A stretch of DNA of 64,000 nucleotides from Candidatus Hydrogenedentota bacterium (lineage in GTDB: Bacteria > Hydrogenedentota > Hydrogenedentia > Hydrogenedentales > SLHB01): assembly GCA_020848835.1 (NCBI GenBank), contig JADLHJ010000069.1, positions 116,533-180,532 of the forward strand. The letters are read 5' to 3'. Shown here piece by piece: positions 44,931 to 52,772 of the stretch (positions within the stretch are counted from its first letter, which is position 1; each line of letters begins with the position of its first letter). The notes beneath the pieces are model-generated. The model made no database searches and was not told the DNA's origin. It saw nothing but the letters and a program-made list of their open reading frames with translations. The translations under genes and the position numbers were made by a program.

Positions 44931-46625
44931 ATGGGGCAGGTAATGTCGGCAAAGTTACCGTCCGATGCGGAACAGCAGGCATACCGCGTCCTTGTTATTG
45001 AAGATGAGAGCGCCATGCGTTCCTACCTTCAAGAAGTACTTATTCGCGAAGGATACGCGTGCGAAACGGCAACCACCTGTGCGGAAGGCCGTGCACTTTT
45101 TCAGAAAGACCGATACGCCTGCGCCATCATCGATTTGGGCCTGCCTGACGGCAGTGGCCTTGACATACTGTCTGAATTTGCCGGCGAAGATCCTTGCCTT
45201 GTAACAATTATTCTCACTGGCGACAATTCGGCCGACACCGTTATTTCGACGATGCGCGGAGGTGCCTTTGATTATCTGACGAAGCCACTTGATATAGTGA
45301 CGCTTCGCGCCGCCGTCACGCGCGCGCTGGCACATCACGCCGTTTCCCATGAACGGACCGAATTATTCCGCCTTCTCCTTGAGGAGCGCGAGCAATTGCG
45401 CGCAAAAGTGGACGCCGCGACCGCCGATATACGCCAGTACGCAACCGCCTGCGAAATGAGCAACTCACGGTTGCGCGGTCTGTTGAAACTCGCCCAGCTC
45501 TCAAACCAGTACTATTCAGAAGACCAGCTTTTTCGCCAGGTATTCACAGAGCTGAACCATCATGTTCCAATTCGCGCGCTTGCTTTGTGCGATTGCCTGC
45601 GCCAACGCCTGACCTGCGCAACGCGCCCAAAGGAAGAAGTCGCCATTGACGTTCTCAGTTCCGTTGGCGCAAATGCTTCCGTGGGCGGCTTCGATCCACT
45701 GATGGCGGAAGCGGAGCCTACGTTGATGATGCAGGAGTGGCTCGACCGCAATTCGGCGCTGGATACCACTGAGCTTCGCGCATGCATTTTCCCACAGGCG
45801 CTGTGGAAACGTTCGACCACCATCGTCGGATTCTTTGTAGATGACGATTGCGAAATCAGCGCCGGCGTTCAGGAGTTTCTCGATACCTGCGCCTATTTCC
45901 TTGCCTTCGAATGGGAACGCGCACAATTGTTGTTTCATGTCGCGCACCACGCCAGTCTTGGCAATATTGCGGTTGAACTCGCGCGTAACTTCATCCAGCC
46001 ACTGACTGCTATTCAGACCGCTACAGACTTTATTGAAGAGTCCCTTTCGTCGGAAGACGAGCGGCAGGGAATGGCGATCGTTACCGAGAACGTGGATAAG
46101 CTGCGCCGGCAAACCCAGGAGTTTCGCCGCCTATCGCTGTTGCGTGAGAACGCGATCGAGACGGTGCGCCTCGACGAATACATCGATCAGGCGCTCGAAA
46201 TGCTTTCGGTCGCTGTTCAGAGCCGCAACGTGAATGTGCAGAAAGAATTCATCCCCGACTGCGAATGCATATTGCTCAACGGCACCGCGCTCGCACGTAC
46301 TTTCCTCGACCTAATCTTGGGTGCCGTGCGCGTCGTCGAGATGGGCGCTACACTGGTAATTCGGCTCTACGAAATGGATCGCGATCACGTAACTTTTGAG
46401 ATTAACCACGGCGGACCACGCGGTCCCGTCGCATCGTCGGCGGCCGCACTGGTTGGCGCGGAATCGACCGGCGCCAACCCCGGCCTGATGCTTGCCGAAC
46501 GCGCTATTCATACCTGCGGAGGAACGCTCACCACCGAATTGTCCGATGACGGACGCGCTATCGTGCGCATCGTCCTCCCCCGCAACGCGACTACTTCCGC
46601 GCTGCGCCGCGAGGGCATCGGTTGA
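44931..46625 (+). CDS. Receiver domain fused to histidine-kinase-like pseudokinase
   Basis: A 564-residue cytoplasmic protein. The N-terminal receiver is intact: acidic Glu24/Asp25, phospho-acceptor Asp68 in AIIDLGLPDGSG, Thr96 in IILTGD and Lys118 in YLTKPL. A linker helix and a GAF-like region follow. The C-terminal part resembles a histidine kinase, but where the DHp helix should read A-H-E-x-R-N-P-L it reads LARNFIQPLTAI, so the phosphorylated His is missing. The ATPase domain is weak, with only the G2-like ANPGLMLAERAIHTCGG clear. I start at the ATG at 44931 (GGA 7 bases upstream); 44943 is an alternative. Its stop codon overlaps the enhancer-binding protein start. Confidence 0.78.
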   Translation: MGQVMSAKLPSDAEQQAYRVLVIEDESAMRSYLQEVLIREGYACETATTCAEGRALFQKDRYACAIIDLGLPDGSGLDILSEFAGEDPCLVTIILTGDNSADTVISTMRGGAFDYLTKPLDIVTLRAAVTRALAHHAVSHERTELFRLLLEEREQLRAKVDAATADIRQYATACEMSNSRLRGLLKLAQLSNQYYSEDQLFRQVFTELNHHVPIRALALCDCLRQRLTCATRPKEEVAIDVLSSVGANASVGGFDPLMAEAEPTLMMQEWLDRNSALDTTELRACIFPQALWKRSTTIVGFFVDDDCEISAGVQEFLDTCAYFLAFEWERAQLLFHVAHHASLGNIAVELARNFIQPLTAIQTATDFIEESLSSEDERQGMAIVTENVDKLRRQTQEFRRLSLLRENAIETVRLDEYIDQALEMLSVAVQSRNVNVQKEFIPDCECILLNGTALARTFLDLILGAVRVVEMGATLVIRLYEMDRDHVTFEINHGGPRGPVASSAAALVGAESTGANPGLMLAERAIHTCGGTLTTELSDDGRAIVRIVLPRNATTSALRREGIG

Positions 46626-48016
46626 TGTATTACGCACCATTTGACAGCGATGACGGCGGCCGGGACACCGCAGCGCGCACGGTGCTTGTGATCGACACGG
46701 ATCCAGGGGTTCGTTGGGCACTCGAGAAAGGCCTGCAGAAATCTGGCTTCTCGGTGATCTCCGTCGGGTCAGTGGCCGATGCGCTCGCGAACGCCGCAGA
46801 CAGAAAGCCCGCATGTATCGTCATGGAGCTTCTGCCCGAGGCCGGCCTCACGCAAGATGTGCTCACCATGTTGATAGACACCCCAGGCGCGCCCCGCGTG
46901 CTCTGTGTCGCAGTCGATTCTGGTCCGCAACTCGTTATTGAATGCATGCGCCGCGGCGCCGCGGATTTTCTTCCGAAGCCATTTAGCTTGACGGAAATCC
47001 GGGCCGCGCTGTCGCGCGCGCTGGACTCAGGGCCTTCACAGCTCGCACGGGCCGTCGGCCAGACCCAGAAACGCGCCAACGACCCTTCCTTGCTGATTGG
47101 CATTAGTCCGGCGATTCAGGAACTGCGCGTGGTAATCAAGCAAATTGCCCAGACCGACTTGAACTGCCTTATTCGCGGTGAGAGCGGCACCGGCAAGGAC
47201 ATGGTGGCGCGCGAAATCCACCGTTTGTCGCGCCGGTCGGACAAACCTTTTGTAAAGGTGAACTGCACCGCGCTTCCCGAACAATTGCTCGAAAGCGAAT
47301 TGTTTGGCTATGAAAAAGGTGCGTTTACCGGAGCGGTCAGCTCGAAACCGGGACGCTTCGAACTGGCGAACCGGGGCATTATCTTTCTCGACGAGATTGG
47401 GGACATGCACCCGAACCTGCAAGCGAAACTCCTTCAGGTCATCGAACATAAGGAATTCACCAAGCTCGGCGGACGCCGACATATCAACGTGGATGTGCAA
47501 ATCATCGCCGCGACGCATGCGGACCTGGAAGAAAAGACCCGCGATGGCTCGTTCCGTCCAGATTTATATTTCCGGTTGAATGAAGTGTGCATTTGGGTAC
47601 CGTCACTTTCGGCCCGCTCGGAAGACGTGCCGCTATTGGTGCGCCACTTTCTGCAAAAACATGGCCACTTTTCTGGGGGCAATGCGTTTTCGCTTTCCGC
47701 CGAAGATGTCGCATCGCTCGCGAGCCGTCCCTGGCCCGGAAACGTTCGCGAACTCGAAAGTACGATCAAGCGTTGGTTGGCGCTGGGGAAAGCCGGTTCT
47801 GGCGATAGGCCTTCGCACTCCTTCGGCCGGCGCGACCAGATCACTCCGACTCCGCCCACGCCCGCGCCGGGAGGGAATGATGCTGAAGACCGGGACACAA
47901 TCCAGGCCGCGCTCGAACGGCACCAATGGAACCGGCGCAAGGCAGCAGACGATCTTGGCATCAGCTACCAAACCCTCCGTCGCCGTATTGAACAATACGG
48001 CCTTGACCGCCGCTAA
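46625..48016 (+). CDS. NtrC-family enhancer-binding protein with degenerate receiver
   Basis: A 463-residue RpoN activator. The receiver domain (about 18-130) has Glu68 in IVMELLPEAG where the phospho-accepting Asp belongs, Ala96 for the conserved Thr, and keeps Lys118 in FLPKPF. The AAA+ domain is complete: IRGESGTGKDMVAREIH, ELFGYEKGAFTGAVSS, GIIFLDEIGDMHPN and PWPGNVRELESTIK. The Fis-type helix-turn-helix WNRRKAADDLGISYQTLRRR closely matches that of the activator at 32133-33212. The ATG shares one base with the upstream stop codon (TGATG), so both are translated together. It is probably active without phosphorylation, or is controlled by its partner. Confidence 0.88.
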   Translation: MYYAPFDSDDGGRDTAARTVLVIDTDPGVRWALEKGLQKSGFSVISVGSVADALANAADRKPACIVMELLPEAGLTQDVLTMLIDTPGAPRVLCVAVDSGPQLVIECMRRGAADFLPKPFSLTEIRAALSRALDSGPSQLARAVGQTQKRANDPSLLIGISPAIQELRVVIKQIAQTDLNCLIRGESGTGKDMVAREIHRLSRRSDKPFVKVNCTALPEQLLESELFGYEKGAFTGAVSSKPGRFELANRGIIFLDEIGDMHPNLQAKLLQVIEHKEFTKLGGRRHINVDVQIIAATHADLEEKTRDGSFRPDLYFRLNEVCIWVPSLSARSEDVPLLVRHFLQKHGHFSGGNAFSLSAEDVASLASRPWPGNVRELESTIKRWLALGKAGSGDRPSHSFGRRDQITPTPPTPAPGGNDAEDRDTIQAALERHQWNRRKAADDLGISYQTLRRRIEQYGLDRR

Positions 48017-48377
48017 TTGTCGAAACACGCTGGGTTGAATCGGTAGCAGTCTGTCTGTTCTTCGCTACTCCGGTCTAAACAATCTCCCAAGCCGTTGCAC
48101 TTGTCCCATGAATCCGCATGCGAAACGATCAGTATTTAATTGACAAAATTGATCATAAAATAATAATAATTAACAATTTATGACGAAGTCAGTATTGGCT
48201 TCTGGGCGGGCAAGGTGGGCGGAATTCACAGTTTGGTCAGGAGTAGCGCGCCCATATTTAGTACCACAATTTTTCATAGGCCTAAGCGGGCCACAACATA
48301 TTGTGGTTTAGAAGGAAATCTGAGTCATAACCCGTTGAGCGGCAAGGGACAACACCAACACCAAGTCAATTTTTCTG
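48017..48377. other. Intergenic region before the dcw cluster
   Basis: About 360 bases without a recognised gene. An AT-rich patch (48150-48185) precedes the mraZ promoter. I saw no RNA gene and no clear terminator for the upstream activator gene. Confidence 0.4.
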
Positions 48378-48406
48378 TTGACATTTTGGGAGGGAAAGGG
48401 TAGAGT
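48378..48406 (+). promoter_or_regulatory. Sigma-70 promoter of mraZ/dcw cluster
   Basis: TTGACA at 48378-48383, a 17-base spacer, then TAGAGT at 48401-48406. The -35 hexamer is perfect and the -10 matches four of six. Predicted start near 48413, 33 bases before the mraZ ATG. Confidence 0.75.
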
Positions 48407-48430
48407 TTGGTGTCATTGGGGCACATTGGG
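48387..48430 (+). promoter_or_regulatory. MraZ-binding boxes, five G-rich repeats at 10-base period
   Basis: TGGG (48387), AGGG (48397), TTGG (48407), TGGG (48417) and TGGG (48427) follow each other at exactly 10-base steps. MraZ is known to bind direct TGGG repeats with this period in its own promoter. The boxes overlap the spacer, the -10 element and the transcription start, as expected for autorepression. Confidence 0.75.
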
Positions 48431-48445
48431 GTGCCAAGAGGGATT

Positions 48446-48922
48446 ATGACCGGTTCGATCGGATATTTCGGCGCGTATGACGTCAAGCTGGACGAGAAGT
48501 TCCGCGTCGTCATGCCGAGCCGCATCCGCGAGGCTGCGCGTGCGAATGGTACCGATACCTGGTACATGGCCCCTGGTGACAACCATTCGATTCTCCTTTT
48601 CGACCGTGACGGCTGGGTCGCCCTCCGGCAAAACGCCGGACAGACGGGCGAGGACCACGCGCAGGCGTTGGCCTTCCGTCGCATGTTTTTTAGTTTAGCA
48701 GAAGACGCCCGCCCGGATCCGCAGGGTCGTATGCCGCTGCCGCAGCATTTGCGGGAGCACGCGGGCATTCAGAAAGAAGCTGTGGTGATCGGTGTGGACG
48801 ATCACCTTGAGGTGTGGGACAAGGCGGCGTGGGAGGCGTTCAAGAAGCGCAACACGTCGTTGTACGAAGAACTGGCGCCGCCGCTGTTCGCAAACCGCGC
48901 AACAGCAAGCGCCACCAACTAA
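48446..48922 (+). CDS. mraZ: Transcriptional regulator MraZ
   Basis: A 158-residue protein with two SpoVT/AbrB-type half domains, the regulator at the head of dcw clusters. The first domain shows GYFGAYDVKLDEKFRVVMPS and the second RPDPQGRMPLPQHLREHAG followed by VIGVDDHLEVWDKAAWEAF, with the paired D-x-x-G/K-R-x-x-x-P pattern. The ATG at 48446 (AGAGG 4-5 bases upstream) gives the family N-terminus; the longer reading overlaps the operator repeats. MraZ forms ring-shaped oligomers that bind G-rich direct repeats, which are present just upstream. Confidence 0.93.
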   Translation: MTGSIGYFGAYDVKLDEKFRVVMPSRIREAARANGTDTWYMAPGDNHSILLFDRDGWVALRQNAGQTGEDHAQALAFRRMFFSLAEDARPDPQGRMPLPQHLREHAGIQKEAVVIGVDDHLEVWDKAAWEAFKKRNTSLYEELAPPLFANRATASATN

Positions 48923-48938
48923 AAAGGCGGGAATCGGC

Positions 48939-49283
48939 ATGAAGATCGAGCGGAAGGACATCGGGAGCGTGACTGTGTTGCGTTTAGCGGGCGACATCGA
49001 TGAAGGCGGCGTGGACGCGCTACGCACTTCGATGTACGAATGCCTGGCAGAAGGCCGTCACCAGCTCATCATGAACCTGAGCGGCGTGCGCTTCATTTCG
49101 TATATGGGCGTTGGCGTGCTGGTGGAACGGTTGCGCAAGCTGCGCGCGTTGAGCGGTGATCTGAAGCTCGTCGGCATGAATTTGTATGCACAGCGTCTAT
49201 TCCGCATGGTTGGCGTGAGTGCGTTGTTCGATTCTTATGAAAACGAGACGCAGGCGATCGGCCAGTTCCAGGAAGCGGCCTAA
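48939..49283 (+). CDS. STAS-domain protein (anti-sigma factor antagonist-like)
   Basis: A 114-residue single STAS domain. Landmarks are the first strand VTVLRLAGDIDEGGVDALR, the second LIMNLSGVRFISYMGVGVL and LKLVGMNLYAQRLFRMVGV. In anti-sigma antagonists the second block usually reads D-S-S-G-L; here Ser lies in FISYMG, so phosphorylation control is possible. It is read between mraZ (16 bases) and rsmH (3 bases), an unusual place for such a gene. GGCGGG precedes the ATG by 7 bases. Partner kinase or phosphatase was not seen in the window. Confidence 0.88.
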   Translation: MKIERKDIGSVTVLRLAGDIDEGGVDALRTSMYECLAEGRHQLIMNLSGVRFISYMGVGVLVERLRKLRALSGDLKLVGMNLYAQRLFRMVGVSALFDSYENETQAIGQFQEAA

Positions 49284-49286
49284 GGG

Positions 49287-50219
49287 GTGCACGTCCCCGT
49301 TCTTCCCGGTCCGGCGCTGGAGTGGCTTGGAGTGCGCGCGGAAGGGACCTACGTGGACTGTACGGCGGGGTTCGGTGGACATTCCGAACTGATCTGCCAG
49401 CGCCTGACGAGCGGCCGATTGATCGCAATCGACCGCGATCCTTTTGCAGTGGCGCGCGTGAAAGAGCGATTGAAATCGTTCGCATGCGCGGAGGTGATTC
49501 AAAGCGACTACGGCAAGCTCGCTCGGATATTGCCGGAGTTGAAGGTGGGCCCCGTTGACGGCGTTCTTATCGACGCAGGGGTGTCGAGTATGCAGTTGGA
49601 CGATCCCCAACGCGGCTTTTCGTTTCAGGTTGAAGGTCCTCTCGATATGCGTCAGGACACGACACAGCCGTTGACTGCGCGCGCGTATCTCGCCGCGTGT
49701 ACGGAAACTGAATTGACGCGCGTACTGCGCGACTACGGCGACGTGCGGCCTGCACAACGCATCGCGAAATCCATCGCAAAACGACGCGAACGCAATACAT
49801 TGAATACTACATTTGATTTGCGCGATGCGGTGTGCGAAGCACTCCCTTTTGTAAGTGGGACGCCGGATGAAGTGCGCACGGTGTTTCAGGCAGTGCGGAT
49901 CGCTGTTAACGACGAGTACGCGCAGTTGGAGCGCGGCATACGCGCGGGGATTGACGCGCTCGCGCCTGGGGGGCGCGTTGTTGTGATTGCGTTTCATTCC
50001 GGTGAAGACCGGATTGTGAAAAATGTGTTCCGTGAAGAATCGCATGCGCAGCGTACGTTTCTCGCGGATGGACGTATCGCGTCCGTTACGCCGCCGCGTT
50101 TGCGGGTGTTGACACCGAAACCGGTGACGGCGGATGCCGATGAGTTGTTGGACAATCCGCGTGCGCACAGCGCAAAGCTGCGCGCGGCAGAACGCCTTGC
50201 AGGCAAGGAGGCCGCATGA
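49287..50219 (+). CDS. rsmH: 16S rRNA (cytosine-1402-N4)-methyltransferase RsmH
   Basis: A 310-residue SAM-dependent methyltransferase, formerly MraW, that modifies C1402 in the decoding centre of 16S rRNA. The start HVPVLPGPALEWL matches the H-x-P-V-L of the family. SAM site: YVDCTAGFGGHSELICQRL, then LIAIDRDPFAVARVKERL. Further blocks: GVLIDAGVSSMQLDDPQRGF, the DMRQDTTQPLTA segment, and IAFHSGEDRIVKNVFRE. It starts with GTG three bases after the STAS stop codon and overlaps ftsL by ATGA. Confidence 0.95.
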   Translation: MHVPVLPGPALEWLGVRAEGTYVDCTAGFGGHSELICQRLTSGRLIAIDRDPFAVARVKERLKSFACAEVIQSDYGKLARILPELKVGPVDGVLIDAGVSSMQLDDPQRGFSFQVEGPLDMRQDTTQPLTARAYLAACTETELTRVLRDYGDVRPAQRIAKSIAKRRERNTLNTTFDLRDAVCEALPFVSGTPDEVRTVFQAVRIAVNDEYAQLERGIRAGIDALAPGGRVVVIAFHSGEDRIVKNVFREESHAQRTFLADGRIASVTPPRLRVLTPKPVTADADELLDNPRAHSAKLRAAERLAGKEAA

Positions 50220-50590
50220 GCCGATTTTCAGGACGTCGCGTGTCGGTATTTTGGGGGTTCTTCTGGTGGGCCCCTGTTATTGCGTTACCGGTGGGCGTTT
50301 TCTTTTTCGAGACGTGGTTGCAGGTGCGCACCGTTGAGCGCGGCTACGCGGCCGCGGAAGTGCGCCGCAAGTTGAAAGACGCGGACGCGCACATCAACCG
50401 GTTACAAGGGCGCATCGATGAATTGACTGCGTTAAAGAACGTGAGCGAACATGCGCCGGACATGGGGCTTGTTCCGATTCAACCGGGGCAAGTTGAAGTT
50501 GTGTACATCCCGGAAGCGTCTCCCGCGCCCTTTCGTGCGGATGAATCCATAGCGATTGCGAACGCGGACGTGCCCCATGGAGAGAGATGA
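50216..50590 (+). CDS. ftsL: FtsL-like cell division protein
   Basis: A 124-residue bitopic protein with a short cytoplasmic start, one membrane helix (VFWGFFWWAPVIALPVGVFF), and a coiled coil with heptads (VRRKLKDADAHINRLQGRID). Sequence similarity to known FtsL is low, as usual in this family; position between rsmH and ftsI and the topology support the name. A good AAGGAGG ribosome site precedes the ATG. In the divisome FtsL links FtsB and FtsQ to FtsW and FtsI. The C-terminal 45 residues, rich in Pro and Ala, are longer than typical. Confidence 0.75.
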   Translation: MSRFSGRRVSVFWGFFWWAPVIALPVGVFFFETWLQVRTVERGYAAAEVRRKLKDADAHINRLQGRIDELTALKNVSEHAPDMGLVPIQPGQVEVVYIPEASPAPFRADESIAIANADVPHGER

Positions 50591-52772
50591 GCGAAACGCG
50601 GAAGGCGCGCGGCAAGCGGAACTGCCGCTGACGCATTCGCAGCGCCTGCGCGTCCGTGCGGTGCTGTGGGCTCTTTTGCTTGGTCTCGGCCTAGTTTGCC
50701 TGCACCTTACCAAGCTTCAGCTTTTTCCCGACGCGCGATTTACCACGAATGAAAACTATCACATTGGCGAAACACCGATTAGTCTAGAGCGAGGACGAAT
50801 CTACGATCGGGATGGGCGCATCTTCGCGCGCGAGCGCCAAGCGCCGTCGCTATACGCCTACCCCCCCTATCTTGATCGTCCGCATGATGCCGCGATGGCG
50901 CTTGCGGTGCGGCTTGGTCTCGACGAAAACGACCTCGTGACACGCATCACCAAGCGCACGGCCAATGGCAAGATGATGCAGGAAGTGCCAGTCAAGCGTG
51001 CGCTATCGCCGGACGAGTTGGAATCAATAGGCGATTTGAATCAATGGGGCGAGAGCGGCCTGCGTATCAAGGGCGAGCCCGCGCGGTACTACCCTGAAGA
51101 TCAACTTGCGGCGCATGTGCTCGGATTTGTGAATCGCGATCAGGAAGGCCTTGAAGGCATCGAAGCGCTCTACGACGCGTATCTGCGCGCAATACCGGGC
51201 AAACAAAAGTCGCGCGTGGACGGCAAGCGCAAGATGCTTCTTCCGCTGACATTGGAATATACCGCGCCGGCAGGCGGCGGCGATCTGTATCTCACGATCG
51301 ACAAGCCGATTCAACACATCCTCGAGCGTGAACTCGCGAATGTAATGGAACTGCGGCAGGCGAGTGGCGCGATGGGCATCGTGATGGATCCGAAGACGGG
51401 CGCCGTGCTCGCGATGGCGACCCTACCCGCTTACGATCCGAACGCGCCCGCGGAGTACCCGAAGGAGTCGCGCGCCAACAAGGCGGTTTCATTTGTGTTC
51501 GAACCTGGGTCTGCGTTCAAGATCGTGCCGTTGACGGCGGCGCTGGAGCGCGGACTTGTGACGACCACCGACATGGTCAATTGCGAGAATGGCGCCTGGA
51601 ACGCGTTCGGTCTGCGTCGCATTCGCGACGTGCATAAAATGGGAACGGTCAGCGTTGCGGAATTGTTCGCCGAATCGAGCAATATCGGCACGATTAAGGT
51701 CGCGCACAAGCTGGTCGAGGCGTACGGCGCTAAGGAACTCGATGCGTGGATTCGCAATTTTGGATTCGGCAAGAAGACCGGTACAGATTTTCGCTACGAA
51801 AGCGCGGGGTTCTATCACCCTGACGGGAAGTGGACAAAGTTTTCCGAGATTTCGTTGCCGATGGGACAAGAGATCGCGGTGACGATGCCGCAACTCGCGC
51901 GAGCGTTTGCGGCGATTGCGAACGGCGGACTACTGGTCGAGCCTCATCTGGTAGATCGCATCAAGAACTACGAAGGGGAAATCGTCTATCAATACGAGTC
52001 TGGCGAAGCAAAGCGCATCATGTCCGAACAAACTTCTGCGACGATGCGGGAGCTTTGCTACGGCGTAGTGGAGCACGGCACGGGCAAGCGCGCGGCAATT
52101 CCCGAGTATCGCGCGGGCGGCAAGACGGGTACCGCACAGGTCCCCTTGCCCAAGGAAATTGGGCGCGGCTACTACACCGATCGTCACACAGCCGTTTTCG
52201 CAGGATTTGCGCCTATCGCCGATCCTCGGCTGGTGTGCATTATTGTGGTGTGCAATCCCCAGAGCGAGATTTATTACGGCGGCTATGTGTGCGGACCGGT
52301 GTTCAAGGCGGTTGTGCGCGAATCGCTGATTCGCATGGAAGTTCCTCAAGATCCGATGCCGCCAGGCACCTATGAAGAGTCAAAGGTTGCCGATGATGCG
52401 GACGTGATTGTCGCGCAAGAGACACACGAGATGCCCGGCGTGGGTGACGATGACCCGCTCGCGGACATCGGCGAGAAGACGGAACTTGCGCAGGCTGGTG
52501 TGGATCATCCTATTGGAGATGGTCAGCTTCCGCGTTTGATTGGGCTGACGAAACGACAGGTGAAGGACAAGTTGGCCGAGCTTCAAATTGAATGGGACGC
52601 ACAGGGCAGCGGCTGGGTTGTCGCGCAGGATCCGTCGCCGGGAACGCCGCTGTCGGATGTTGCGTTGTGCCGACTTGTGTTTTCCAACGTGCGCAACTCT
52701 CCCCTGCCGGCACCTGCGCCTGTCGAGAATGCAAAGATTTCGGCACTAGCGCCGAAACCCGCGAAGCGATGA
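50577..52772 (+). CDS. ftsI: Penicillin-binding protein, FtsI type with PASTA domain
   Basis: A 731-residue class B penicillin-binding protein, the septal transpeptidase. A membrane helix lies at about residues 30-50, then the dimerisation domain opens with LERGRIYDRDGRIFARE. Active-site motifs: S312-x-x-K in EPGSAFKIV, SSN at 367-369, and KTG at 516-518 in GGKTGTAQVP. Near the C-terminus one PASTA domain reads LPRLIGLTKRQVKDKLAEL, seen in sporulation or division PBPs. It overlaps ftsL by 14 bases; I use the ATG at 50577, though no clear ribosome site is seen. Confidence 0.92.
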   Translation: MERDERNAEGARQAELPLTHSQRLRVRAVLWALLLGLGLVCLHLTKLQLFPDARFTTNENYHIGETPISLERGRIYDRDGRIFARERQAPSLYAYPPYLDRPHDAAMALAVRLGLDENDLVTRITKRTANGKMMQEVPVKRALSPDELESIGDLNQWGESGLRIKGEPARYYPEDQLAAHVLGFVNRDQEGLEGIEALYDAYLRAIPGKQKSRVDGKRKMLLPLTLEYTAPAGGGDLYLTIDKPIQHILERELANVMELRQASGAMGIVMDPKTGAVLAMATLPAYDPNAPAEYPKESRANKAVSFVFEPGSAFKIVPLTAALERGLVTTTDMVNCENGAWNAFGLRRIRDVHKMGTVSVAELFAESSNIGTIKVAHKLVEAYGAKELDAWIRNFGFGKKTGTDFRYESAGFYHPDGKWTKFSEISLPMGQEIAVTMPQLARAFAAIANGGLLVEPHLVDRIKNYEGEIVYQYESGEAKRIMSEQTSATMRELCYGVVEHGTGKRAAIPEYRAGGKTGTAQVPLPKEIGRGYYTDRHTAVFAGFAPIADPRLVCIIVVCNPQSEIYYGGYVCGPVFKAVVRESLIRMEVPQDPMPPGTYEESKVADDADVIVAQETHEMPGVGDDDPLADIGEKTELAQAGVDHPIGDGQLPRLIGLTKRQVKDKLAELQIEWDAQGSGWVVAQDPSPGTPLSDVALCRLVFSNVRNSPLPAPAPVENAKISALAPKPAKR

